Translations under genes and position numbers: made by a program
Assembly: GCA_948470475.1 (NCBI GenBank)
Contig: OX419336.1
Location: forward strand, 3,904,484-3,968,483
Direction of reading: 5' to 3'
Length of the DNA stretch: 64,000 nt
Origin: Galaxea fascicularis
Lineage: Eukaryota; Cnidaria; Anthozoa; Scleractinia; Euphylliidae
The notes under the pieces: model-generated
The model's database searches: none
The model's input: the letters and a program-made list of their open reading frames with translations, nothing else
Told to the model about the DNA's origin: nothing
Shown: positions 22,891-36,300 of the stretch, piece by piece
Numbering within the stretch: position 1 is the first letter of the stretch
Layout: each line of letters begins with the position of its first letter

Positions 22891-25800
22891 ATGGATCAGT
22901 TTGGTACTCTTGAACTCGGGTAAGAATATTTTCTTCTTTTTTTTTTTTACACAAAGGTAGTCGAGATGTGTGGTGCAACTGTAACTTATTTTGTTGCATA
23001 AATTTTGGAAATGTGTCCTAGCTAAATGTCATCGTTTTCTGAGGCCTTCCAAGGGTGGTAGTCTTGTCGCCTTGTCGCATCCTTTTGTGTACCTTTGTCG
23101 CCTGACCAGCGGAGGAAATTGTCGCTGTCGAAAAATGGATTGTCGTTTTCGCAAATTGTCGCTTCTTTCGTGTCAACTTCTGTCGGCTGTCGGTACTTTG
23201 GTAACAAATTGTCGCCACATTTTGACGCAATGTCGCTTGTCGCTCAAACCCCTTGGAAGGCCTCTTTTCTCGACGTGAATTGTTGTTGTTTTCGTGTCCA
23301 TTGTTTGTGCTCGTAACCTTGCCGCTAAATGCATTTTCGGCCTGAAAATTGTACAAACTCTCTGCAGTAGAACAATCACACATGTTTTCAATATCTGAAC
23401 AATACTGGTCGGGTAAGCAAATTAATATAATTAACTACACAACTTAGCATTTATAAATCTAAATTTAATTGGTACTAAGTATAGAGACTTTAATATAGCC
23501 TTTGCTGATGTTTTTAGCTTCGGCTGTTACAGTAGAAATTAAGCTTAGCTCAAGCTACGCTGTAAATGCTCTTCTATTAAAGTGTTTAAATATAGCCATA
23601 CTCAGATTTTTTTGGTACTCCAGCAGTGGCAGATCAAGAGTTCTCGATCTAGAGACAAGGGATGGAGGTAGGGGGGGGGGGGGGGCAGTAAAGGCAGGTG
23701 TGCCCTCTAGGCACCTCTGGATCTGCCACTGTCTAGTTTTCATCTTATCTCAATATAACTGTTATGATATCAATGTGAGTCATGTGAGCCCTAAAATGGT
23801 ATCATAATGATAATAGTAAGTATGATAAGACAGGTGTAAGTGAACATGTATTTATTAAAAGCTGGATCATTCTATACTGAATTACAGAGTTTTGATTGGT
23901 CTAACAGCTAACAGCCATGGGATATCAGACATTATGCCAGAGAGTTACCTACAGTTGACTCCTTTCTGGTTGTTTCAGCAAAATGAAATTTAAAAAAGTG
24001 TAGCAATATTTCTTGGTTTTTGTTAAATGAAAAGAAAAAATTTAATTATTCTGCTGGTGTTTGATGGAAGTAAGGTGATATTTTAGGAAATGCAATGCTA
24101 CAAATCTTGTTGGCTGTCCACAATCTCATTGCCAATGCACTCATGAATTAATAATTAATTATTGTTACATACATATATCAAGGCCTTCTAAGTGGTGGTC
24201 CAGTTTCACTTTGTTGCTCACTTATGACTCTGTCACAAATTGTCACACTTTCTCTGCCAATTTCTGTCGGCTGTTGGTGTTTTAGAAGAAGAGTGTCACC
24301 TGTTTTTTTTTGGAGCCAATTGTCGCTTGTTACTTCTACTCCTTTTTGACCAACTAGTCAATTAGGGGAGAATATTAATTATTGATTTTGCTTTGAGTAA
24401 CTGTTTTTTGAGGCTATGTCAACATAGCTTCATTGTGCTTGCACACAGTTTTCATGAGCTGATGGTCTTCTATCATGTGAAATTGGCAGGCCAGGTTTTC
24501 TGAAGCAACTATATTTAGAAAGCACAGAATTTTTTGCTAAGACTTAATTGCCAATTTTGTGTGTTCTTTGTAAAACCCCATCTTTTTTTTATTAATGAAC
24601 TGTTTTTCAAGTTCGTAATGTGATGTTATTTTTCTGTTATTGTATTTGAATAGTTGGGCCCAGGGATACGATGGTTCCCCTGCCTTGTTTGTTAACAGAG
24701 ACACAATCTGCTTTGCTTGTGGAAACAATGTAAAGTTTATAAATACAAAAGATAAGAAGGAGTCAGTTCTTGCAAGTCCAGGGGATGGAATCAGTGCCCT
24801 TGCTGTGAATCCTTTGCACAGTAATGTTGCTTTTGCTGAGCTGAAAATCAATCCCAGGCTGTTTGTGTATGTTTATCCGGATTTCTCAAGACCAAGAGCT
24901 ACTCTTGAAGGTAAGAGTTCACCCCTTATGGGACTCTCATGTGAATTCATACGGTTACTGCTTTGTATATAACAGCCCCTTGAAAAGTAAAATTCACTTT
25001 GTACCACACTTAAACAGACTTCAATATAGAAAACTGATGACATTTTTGCATGCAACCAGAGAGAGGCATTGTTAGTGATCTTTCCAACAATAAGAGTTTT
25101 GCATAAATAACCAAATTTTTATGGTTTTTGCAAAATTAATAGGGTATCTGGAAAGTGTATTATGTGATATGTTTTATGTTTTGTAGGGCTGAAAGGATAT
25201 TAATACTGTGATTAATGCTCACACATAAGAATACTAGCCTAATACCAGCAAGCATAAACTTGGATATTTAGCATTTCAAGTCCTGTATTTATTTTTTACA
25301 CGCTGTTATCCTTCCTTAATCTTGCATTTTTTTTTAATGTTAGGTGGGGCCATACTGAGTTATTCCTGTATTGCATTTGCAAACAACAGTACCATCTTGG
25401 CGACGCACTCAGGCATTCCTGACTTTCAGCTTACTGTTTGGTAAGTCCTTAGTGCTTGTTAACCCTTTTATTCCCAGGAGTGATCAATAAGTAATTTCTC
25501 CTTGTAATACATCAATATGTTGTCAAGCAGACGGGTGATGAGAATAAAGAAAAAAATCAACTAGGGTTGTCGTTTGATTTAACACCAAATTCTCACAACT
25601 ACAGTAACATTGAGCAATGTATAGCAGAGAGTAAGGAGGATTGATATTGAGATCATAGGAGTGAAAGGATATTGAATTTAATTTAATAATAGTAATAATA
25701 TATAAACAATAAACAATGCTCTGAGAAGGGAACAATTTTCTGACAGCGAAGTTCAAGGAAAACTGTGAACTTCGAGAAACTGATAATGTCCAAGGGCAAA

Positions 25801-28800
25801 TATCAGAGCATGTTGACATGTACGTGTCATGCATTTAGATCAAGTTATTGGCTGCAAGTGAAAATAGTTGGTGGGTTAAAATAACAGTACTGTTATGGTC
25901 TACAAGTGTCACATGGTGGAATAGTGCCCCAGTTACATGTAATTAGTGGAGTGTAATAATAATTAACACAATCAATTATTGATGTATCTGAGCAAATAAC
26001 CTGAGTGCAAGGTCTCCTGTAATTTACTCTTGCTAAGAGATTGGAAAAGGGAATCACATTTTCATCATGTCATTTATAAATGCACTTCATTTAAATATAT
26101 ATGTCAAGGCATGTTGTGCAGCTAGTCCTGAATCACATGATTCAAAAGGAGCCATACTGAATGAAATCAGGGCTTCCCTTAAGTTTTGAACCATAATAAT
26201 TTTCTTGTTACTACATCAATATAAAAGTTGTCCCTTTTTGGATGATCCCAACTCGCTCTCTATTTTGTTTGTTACAATTTTCTTTTATTCCTTAGCTGTT
26301 CTGTGTTTAGTTGCCTATGTAAACTTAACCTATGTGTTACATAAAACTGAGCTGAGTTAAATAAATTGTCCTGTCTTGTCTTGAGTGAAATGCACCTGCA
26401 ATAGCCAAGATTTCCCACATGATCAAAATCCCTCAGCCACAATAGTTGTGGGTATTGTGACCTTAAATCACAGCTCAATCTCAAAGTATGTGGCCAACAT
26501 GCAGAATACAACTTTAGACAATGTTACTTTCACCTTCTTTATATCACTCACAGTTGTTGCATGCTCATTAAAAGTATGGTTATCAACAATTTTAGGAACT
26601 GGTTTGAAAAGGTGAAACTGTGCTCCATTGACATGAAAAGGCAGTTATGTACCGGGCTGTCATTCAATCCAGCAAATTGGCGTCAGCTGTGCACGGTCTC
26701 AAATGATGTACTGACACTGTGGAATGTTGGGCAACTCAACACCAAATACTCCCTGATGTCAAGGTTAGTATTGAGGTTGGAGTTCTTCCATAACCAGGTG
26801 TATTCTACTAGTAAAATTAATACAATTTATTCTCAACACCTTGGAAGTATACCTGAAGGGTAGACAGCATAAGAGTTGGATGCAAATTCTGATTTAAACG
26901 TGTGTGTAAGTCGTCTTACATGTTCATTTTGACTGCAAATTTATATATTTTTCACAGCTCCATAAGGTTACCCCCAGCTGATGGCAGTCCTGAAGATGAT
27001 GAGTTTGAAGATGTTGGTCATTCAGTCAGTCGTATGAGTCATGGAGCAAGAAATAAAATAACAAAGGCAGCTATTGCTGGATTAGTTGGCGAAACATCAA
27101 AGGGTTATGAACCAGGTTGGAAACGTCAATGCCTGCCTGAAACAGGATTATGTTTTATTTTCAGAGTTATTTTGATTTGAAACAATCAAGTACATGCATT
27201 TATGTACCATATGACAAAACAAGAAACAAGAAACTCTGTGCTTGGAAAGGATGATAACCCTTTTTACTTAATTTACCAGTTGAAGAACTGTCCTTGGATC
27301 ACATGATCTACATGTAGCCTTCCCTTCCCTCCCCTCCCCAGGATCACAAAAGATGAATTTGCTTGATATTTTAACATTATTTCTCCCTACTACTTCTATA
27401 GGAAATGTGTAGCGGCAACAGCTTAGGGTTTAATGGGTTTAACTAACTATGCTAAACTGGATGTCCCTGTATAAATATTGATTTAAATAAATAAATAAAT
27501 AAATAGATCCTTTTTTTGTCCTTTGAAGGAGAGCAAAAAGAAAGATGTCAGCCTGTAAACCAATGTTGGACACCAGACGGTAAACTATACTGCGGCTGTA
27601 AAGGAGGCCAAGTCATCTGTATTGACGCAGAAACAAACCAAGTTACCATGGTGCTGAATCCAAGCGATCAAGAATCAGGACGAAACAGAACAGAAACTTT
27701 ATCAGTGTTTAGAAAGGCAACCATGGAGTCCATAGCAGAAGTAGAAGAGGAACAAGGTGTTGATTTTTCTCTGTAATTCTATTATTAATTAATTAATTAT
27801 ATAACCAGGTTATTTTTTAAAATTTATTTGTAGAAAGTATACTTAATGTCATCAAAACTGATTGGCTAAGGTGGCAGAATATCAGTCTGTTGACTAAGAT
27901 TTTGACATTTTGTTTTTAAATCATGATGAAAATGACTTAAAATTTGCTTCAAAACAAGCAAATGAACAACTTTCTGGTCACTAATTACTGATTTTCCCTT
28001 TTACTGAAAAGAGGTCCATTGACCATTCTAGTTCACATTCTAGTCTCAAATGTACCCTCTTTCATTTTGGTCAAACTTGCATTCATTTCCAGCAGATGCA
28101 GGCCCTGATAATGGTGAAAAACTAAAGACAAATGATGCAGTAGATGTAGGAGGACCAGGTTCTGCAGACTGCCTTGCCCTGCATAAGAAAGGCCTGTATA
28201 TTGCTGGCCAGGTAAAGTGAATGCTCTAGGCTACCACAGGGTCATTTTAAGGGCCCTCCAAGATGGGGCTAATTAGTTTGCCTGTCCCCCAAAAACAGCT
28301 GTGTGCAATAAATTTATTACGTAGTGTATAGAGAACTCCACACGTGTTTACCGATATTATCACTGCTGGCAGCCTTACAACTTTGTCTTCATAGCTTTCA
28401 TCCACAATAATCTGTAATGTTGTTTTCTTATTTCTGTGACTGATGTGAGAGCTGTAGACAGTATTACTGTATGTGAGAATTGTCATCACAATTTATGGTT
28501 ATCATGGTAATAGTACCATATGTAGTAATATGATAGTAATGATGATGATGATGTTATATATTTTTTATAGTGCTTTCTGATAGCATCCAAAAGTGCTTTT
28601 ACATGATTACAAATGTTAACAATAAGTTTTAAGACTACCAGCTAATTGAACTTCAAAACTAAACAAGTCAACATTTGAGGAGAAGGGATGGTACAGTGTT
28701 GAGAGCACTTGCCTTCCACCAGTGTGGCCTGCGTTTGACTCACGGACTCGACGTCATATGTGGGTTGAGTTTGTTGTTGGTTCTCTTAGCTCTGAGAGGT

Positions 28801-30345
28801 TTTTCTCCGGGTACTCAGGTTTTCCCTCCCCTCAAAAACCAACACTTGTAAATTCCAATTTGATCTGGAATGCTTGAATGTTTAGCACATGAGCCCCTGG
28901 CTCGGGAGATTGGGCAACCACTCCTCACACTATCTAGCCAGTGGTTTCAAAACAAGCCAGCAACCGCTGGATTTATGCCGGCTTCATGATTTAACATGTC
29001 ACCGGTGACTCTGGTCATAGAAATCAGCTCAGGCCTTGTGACCCCTCACTTGTCACAGCGGCCTAGTTTTCCAGAATTTGACACCTACTTCAAAACATTT
29101 TGAAACCCCTGTTGAGCTTAAATAAATTGATTTGATTTGATTGCATTAAGAAATAAAAGACTACACAGCAATATAAACAGGGTTGTTATTTCAAGCTGGG
29201 ACCTGTGTACCAGCCCCCATATACTCTGAAGTCAGTACCCATCTTTGCAGGTAACTTATAGTGAAGGGCAAACTAAAGAAATCTTGTGGGTGTCCGCCAA
29301 CTTAGAACCTTATACCCTCCTATTTCTTCAATTAACAAAACTTCTGTATAAACGTAAAAACTGTTACAGTCTTTCCCATAAAAATGTGAACACCAGAAAA
29401 AAATTGTGGAATGTTTATTGTTTCGCGACCAATCAGAAGCAACATGAAACCACAACCTAATTACCGTTACTGTTTGCAGTTTAGTTTTCTCACGCGTGAT
29501 TGGCTTTTTACTTGAAACACAATAACATTCCATAGATATTTCAGGTGTTCACGGTTTTACGGGAAAGACTGTAATTATTGTAAAAGGTGACAACTTTTTG
29601 CCAATCAGTATGTTTCTCTTGCAATCTCACAGAATGGAGTTTTGAGGTGCTTGGACATTTCAAGCCCTGAGCCTAACATCCTGGAGCAGAGAGATGTGGG
29701 ATGCTCCATCACCAGTCTTCACTGGTCACCAAACTATCGTACCATGGCTCTTGGTAGCTCTAAGGTAACTAATTACAGCTTATCTAAATATATGAGTCTA
29801 CTTTATTCTTTTTCATCCACTGAGGTTGGGTTGAAGGGGTAGCCAATTTGGCAAGATTTCTGATCTTTGAATGGGCCAATTAAGTGATCTGTAGAGGACT
29901 GTTTGATGGTGTATGACTTGGGTCTGGAGGGTGGTGAAAGCTGTTGATAGCAGAGTCAATGAGTTTCATTCCCAAGTCAAAATTATGGCAAGTCATATGT
30001 TGGACGGTCAACTGTCAAACATGCGTAGGAATTTTAAAATTCTTAAGAAATGTTGGAGCAACCTTGAGTGCTTAATTTTTGAAATGCTCTTCATTAGGAA
30101 GAAAAGACTGAAACTTAATAATCAATGTGACTATATTCGCATGAAACTTTTTGTGTGAACACTGGCGTGTTACTTCATTGTTTGCATTCTTGTAATTCAC
30201 ACACCTGTTTTTGAATATATATGCCATTTATGTTAATTTTCCTCACATTCGACAATGATGACATGAGGTCATTGAAACGTCATGTAACATTTTTATTTAT
30301 TAATTTTCCTTTCGAAATTTCTTTCAAAACTGATCGTTATAACAA

Positions 30346-30376
<31 letters not shown>

Positions 30377-33300
30377 AATATTATGATTAATGATATTTAT
30401 TATATGGCTAGTGTTTGTATACGATATAGCGCGCGCTCTGATTGGCTAAGCGAAGCGAAGCGCTAGGGCATTATTCTCCCGTAATACCCACGGGCCAATT
30501 ACGGATGATGCAAATTAGGAACAAAAACAACAAAAAGTCGTCCAAAGGCCACATTTGTTTTATTTACATTGAAAATTGTTGCCGCTAGAACAAAAAACTG
30601 AAAACACGACCAGGAAAACTGTTAGTGAAAAGTTTGACCTGGGTTTGGAAAACGTAACGAATAGATTACAGTGAAGCAACGACTTCTGCTTGAACTAACT
30701 TTTTTCCTTTAGAACCGTTATGTTAGCCATATAATAAACAACTTAATAACCTCGACCGTTCGGTCTTTACGGGAAAATCTCAAACCTCGGCCTAGCTGTA
30801 TTGACCTCGTTATCGCTCGGTCAATACGGCAAGGCCTCAGTTTGAGATTTTCCCGTAACGACCTCACCCTCGGTTATTAAGTAGTCAGTGTTTAAATTAT
30901 CATGCTTTGTTTTCCTCAGGGATCTGTTTATCTTTACAACTCTGAGGGATCTCTGTTTGAGCTGTTGGATGTTGATAATTCAGGCTTTGTTGGTATTGAT
31001 TGTCTGGCCGCAGGAACTCAGTACTGTGTGGTAAGATAGATGTCTATGCCATTTTTACATGTTTAGTACTGGGTAATTATTCATACTTTTTTTTACATAG
31101 GTTAGGTCAGCAAAATTTTACATGTGGAGGCAATCCCAGGTGCCAAACAGGTTTCAAAAGAAAACATTCTTCTTTTGGCTGAGAAATTACTGTGAAAATC
31201 TGAAAACCGTGAAAACTAGAAATATTTATGGATTGTTATTGTGTTTCAAGTAAAGAGCCAATCACACGAGAGAAAACTAAACTGCAAACGGTAATGGTAA
31301 TCAGTTTGTGGCTTCAACTGACACTTCTGATTGGTTGCTGCACAATGGGAAATATCAAAATCAACTTAAAGTGTTCACAGTTTTTGGATTCGCACAGTAA
31401 GCCACTTTCACTGAACTTAAGCAGCCATTGCACTTAAGGGCTAAAGAAGAGTGAATCTGGATTGTGAGACCGAATCTTCACTTCAATATAGACCTTTTTA
31501 GCTTGTCGATTTTGTTTTCCCAATGTAGACCATGTGATCTTCCCAAGGGAATTTGCTTTTTGTCTTTTCATAAATTATGCGTACATTAATGCACGTGAAT
31601 ATGATGAAATTTAAAAGAAACAGTTCTCTAGGGTAACATCACGTGGTCTACAAGGGAAAACAAAATCTACAAGCTAAAAAGGGCTATTATGGTGACAATT
31701 AAATTTATGTATTTGAAAATCTATGGTTGTCCTGTGAATGTTGTTTTCTGCTTCCCAGAGTTGTAAGGCAGATGGCTTACTGCAAGTATGGGATATAGAA
31801 ACAAGTCACCTAGTCAGCAAAATCAGTTTGGATTGTCAGGTACTGCAATCATATGGGCTCAACTGTAATTCAGGGATTTGCTACAGTAGCTTGATAATTT
31901 TGCTTTCTTCCTTTATTTCTACTTTGCTGTTGATTTTATGATGTATGGGTTTGTAGTTTTCGCCACTTCCTACTCTATTTAAGTTTATAAGTATACATGC
32001 AGGGTGTCCTCAAGCTATTTTTGAAGATAGATGTCTCATCCCCCCCTTACACATGTATTTCACCTTGAAGTCACTTACTGGTAAATGTTTTAGCCTTTGT
32101 TTAATTTGCTGAAAAAGCACTGAGTTGTGGATATGGCATGGTTTATCATTTGCTATTAACTCTCACTCTTAAGTCCAACATCAAAGATGAAAGTGAAAGA
32201 CATATATGTACCACTCACTTTCACTTCTCCTTTAGGCTTCATGTATGCATTGCAGTCCGTCCTCCAGCACTGTTGCTGTTGGTTCTTTGACTGGCCATGT
32301 GTACTTTGTTGAGATGACAGATGTTGAAAAACCACGACTTATTTACAGAAGTCATCTTCATAGCGGACCTGTCCTTCAACTAAGGTAGGTACACTATCAG
32401 CAGTGGTTTGGGGGGGGGGGAGAGTGTGTTTATATGTATGTTTGGGTGAAGTGGTGTGTGTGTTAGGGGGGGAAGGACTTCTCCCTGCTTGTATTGTCCT
32501 GTACTAAGAACTGCTTAACTCTTTAAACCGTAGTATCAGAATATATATTCTCTATACTGTTCTTCATACATTTTCTGTGGTAACGATGAGGAGAATTTGT
32601 TAAACAATGAAGACCTTTGTTACTTGTTGATCACTTCCTTTTTCTCACAACTTTTGTTGAGCAGGCCCCAGTTGTTCAAATGTTGGATAGCGCTATCCAC
32701 CGGATAAATCACTATCCAGCGAATAAGTGTTGGGAAAGCTAATTTATCCGGTGGATAGCGCTATCCAGCCTTTGAGCAACCGGGGCCAGGTTGTTCACTG
32801 ATCATTGTTACTCTAAGGAGAGAGGGTTAATGGAGGCTTTAGAGACTTCTAATGGCAGAACTTTCGTGCCTAATTATTAAAGATAATGTTGATCGATCGA
32901 GCATCGCACCGGAATCTCGAGGTCACGGGTTCAAGCCCCGTTGAAGTCCTGAATTTTTTTTCCAGGCTTCTTTACGCAATTGTAAAAATTGCGATCATAA
33001 CTGCGACGATCATTCTTCATTTGATTTCATATCCGTAGTTTACATATGATGTCTTTCATATGCATCATCCACTAACATATCTTTCACGGGAATATGAACC
33101 CAAAATTGACCTGCTCCCAATGTCAGTGGCTTCATAGCTCAGTTGGTAAAGCATCGCACCGGAATCGCGAGGTCACGGGTTCAAGCCCCGTTGAAATCCT
33201 GAATCTTTTTCAGGCTTCTCTACGCAATTGTAAAAATTGCGATCACAACTGCGACGATCATTCTTCATTTGGTTGATCGTTTTGTTTTTACTTTTTTTTC

Positions 33301-36300
33301 TAGTTATGACTGGAGTGGTCAGATGTATGTCACAGGATCAAACGATGGTCACGTGTTTGTTTGTGATGCCAGAGTCAGCGCCAACTTCAAAGTTCTGGGA
33401 CACTTAGGTAGGATCCACACCTTCCATACAGTCTGAGTCTTTTTTGGTGGTCAGCCTGGCATTGCTACCAGTGGTGTGAGAAATATGAGTCGAGAAACGT
33501 TTGCTGCCTGGGAAGTTAGAGTCATGGGTCAAATAACAACAAAGCTTGGTGAAAACTGATAAAAGTTGATCAAACTCCCACTCTGATATTTGAATCAGCT
33601 CAGTGAGGTGCTCTCAAGTTATTAGGACCTATTAGGGAACGTGATAAGTAACTGCGGCGGAAATGACAACGAAAACGTCATCTGAAGACGTGAATTGGCG
33701 CTGTTCCAGCATGGATAATTCCAACTCGTCCAGGTTGTACGACGTAAAGAAAAAACTCATAGAGGTGCTGTCGTGTTCTCGCTAAAGAAATGCACAAAAA
33801 TGTAAAACGCACGTGCAGAGCGATTGTTTTTGCTCATTACTGAATTCTCTTTACGGCTTTCTTTTTTGCCGTTTTCGTCGTCAATGCTTAACGGCTCCGT
33901 ATTGGTGTGAGCTCAAAAGGTTAAGAGAGTAAATTGAAGTCCAAGGGTTTGAGAATTGGACTTTAAAGGGGCCTTTGCACCTAGTCAGTCATGAAGCACA
34001 AAAACACCATGCTGGGCCGCACGTAACTTGCTGGGACAAGACAAACAGAGAAAATTGCCATTTTGAATGGTGTAAGCTCTCTGTTTGTTTTTGTCCCAGT
34101 GCGTTGCTTGCTGCCCAGTATGGCGCTTTTGTACCACGTGACTGACCAGCTACGAATGGCCCATTACACGTAACTACAGTAAAGTCCAGTGTGTAATTAT
34201 TCGTATCACAGGAAACAGCAAGAGTTAGTTCCGTTTTAAGAGATACTCGCTGATGGAAGTGTTTGCTTTATTCTGATCTAGATCTGACTGGTACTGTGTG
34301 CTCAATATCAACCTTAAACTCGCGTGAAAAAGACAGCCAGGGTCCCTGGAAGATTGCAGTGGCCTACCGAACTAACGATAGCAAGCCGCTGGCAACAAAA
34401 GTGCTGGAGTTTGAAGTCACCTTGGACATTCTGAATGGTTAGTAAAACCAAAAATCAACGGACTCAGATTCATTTTGACATCCTTTACTGCTGGCATGTT
34501 GTTAGTTGTTGTTGTTTTTGCGTAGTAGTAAAGATGTGGAATCATCGGTTGGATAAGTTAAGTCAGATGACAAGCAAATTATCTCCCCTTAACTTGGTTT
34601 CCTTTACTGATTTATGGCTCATCCTCGGTGTAAAAACCTGTGAAACTCATCAGTGATGTAAAACAAAGAAAACAAAACATTATATTTTACAATAGCGTAA
34701 GGCAAAACAATACCTCACAAAAAACAAAGAAAACCTCGCCAGGTTTTTACACCGAGGATGACCCTAATGTTTTATACTCGAAAAGATATGTAGCTGTAAC
34801 GACATTTTTGTTTTAACTTGTTATTGTATACAAACATTTGTGTCTGCACGTTTACAGGGCTCAACAGCTTAGACTTATCTTGACAAACAACTCGAGAGTC
34901 GAGAATTTTATGTTTATCCCTTGTAGGGTTGTAAAAAAGGTTTTAAGTGGAAGGAGAATGTAAGAAACTAGATGGCGGTGAGGGAAATAACACCATTTTC
35001 CCCTACATTTTTCTTTTTTTACCGGCGAACTGAAGCTGTCTCTAAAATGGTTGCTTTTTGCCATTGTTTTGAACCATCCAGGGGCCAAGGAGGCATTTGT
35101 GAACAAGACTCTTCTGTACAGAGATGAAGTAGTGAAGAAGTCGATCCATCAGCTCGCAGCTCCGTGTTACAGTGTGGTGTTGACCAGTCCACAGGTAGCT
35201 TTATCAGTGGCGCACGCAAGAAAAGAGATGGTCAAGTTAACACTTACAGGGGAGGACAAGGTAACACCGAATTCAAATCGTTGAAGTCAGCAGTTAAGTG
35301 ACACATACAGGGTAGTAGAGAGTTCAATCGTTAAAGTGCAAAGAGACTTACAGGGAGGGTAAGGTGACTGAGTAACGTCTGCAACACAATTTGTATCACA
35401 GGGGAAGACAGAGTAATATAGTATTCAATCGTTAGAGTACAAAGAGACTTACAGGGAGGGTGAGGTGACAGACTAACGTCTGCAATATAATCTGTTTCAC
35501 ATTAGAGGACTGGGTAGTAGAGTATTAAATCGTCAGAGTTCAGATAGACTTACAGGGGAGGGTAAGGTGACTGAGTAAAGTTTGCAATACAATCTGTATT
35601 ATTTAGTCTCCTCCTCCCTTTCAAACCCTTCTGTTTGCCATTTGTCGGCCTTTAGATTTTTCAGCTGGGTAGCTGAGTTTGTGGCATTCGATCTTGCCTG
35701 GTCAGCGTGCTGCAGTTACATTCAGTAGAATGATGTTTTTGTATTTTTACATTTTCTTAGGTTACTCCACCGGATTCGAAGCTTAAACCATCCGATTCGT
35801 ATCCAGGCCACGAGCTGCATGGCGGTCACGTGACTCTGTCACCGCACTTGCGGTGGCTTGCGAGCTGTGCTCCTGATGGCAAGCTTCTCCTCAGAGCTGT
35901 TGGAGCCCTGGTAACATTTTATACTTCGAAACTAAGCTTAAACCTTTCGTGAGAGTTGAATGACGTAGTATTTGGTTTAATGCATTCATGCAACCTCGTT
36001 CCCAGGGCTTTTCCCTAGAAAAAAAAATTGGTGGCTATTTTCTTTCTAGGGTAAAGCCCTGGGGACGAGGTTGGCATTCATGTAGGGGTGGTTTTGGCGT
36101 TTAATTTTCGCGATTTAGAGCTTTCAATGTTTGTTTTGGATGAATGTTACTTTTGTTTTTTAATGAACTGTTTGCTCTCCTGAAGCAGTTTTCAGTTAAA
36201 TGTCGAAAGTAATTCTCCATCACTTTTGTTTTGCTTCCCAACTCGCTTTATGAGTTGGCAAAACTAGCGCTGTTTTCTCTACCAGTGAGATGCAAGCGTT

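Noticed and set aside
22511..22999. 162-codon minus-strand ORF over the CFAP43 start
   Set aside because: It runs antisense through a foldback arm, the promoter and exon 1; no family similarity is seen.
23018..23383. 121-codon minus-strand ORF upstream of CFAP43 exon 2
   Set aside because: It is the antisense reading of the TTGTCGC-rich MITE; its composition follows the repeat.
33128..33200. Possible functional tRNA gene
   Set aside because: The A and B boxes are good, but the expected T at position 33 and a closed anticodon stem are missing. The same head continues into a SINE body repeated just upstream.
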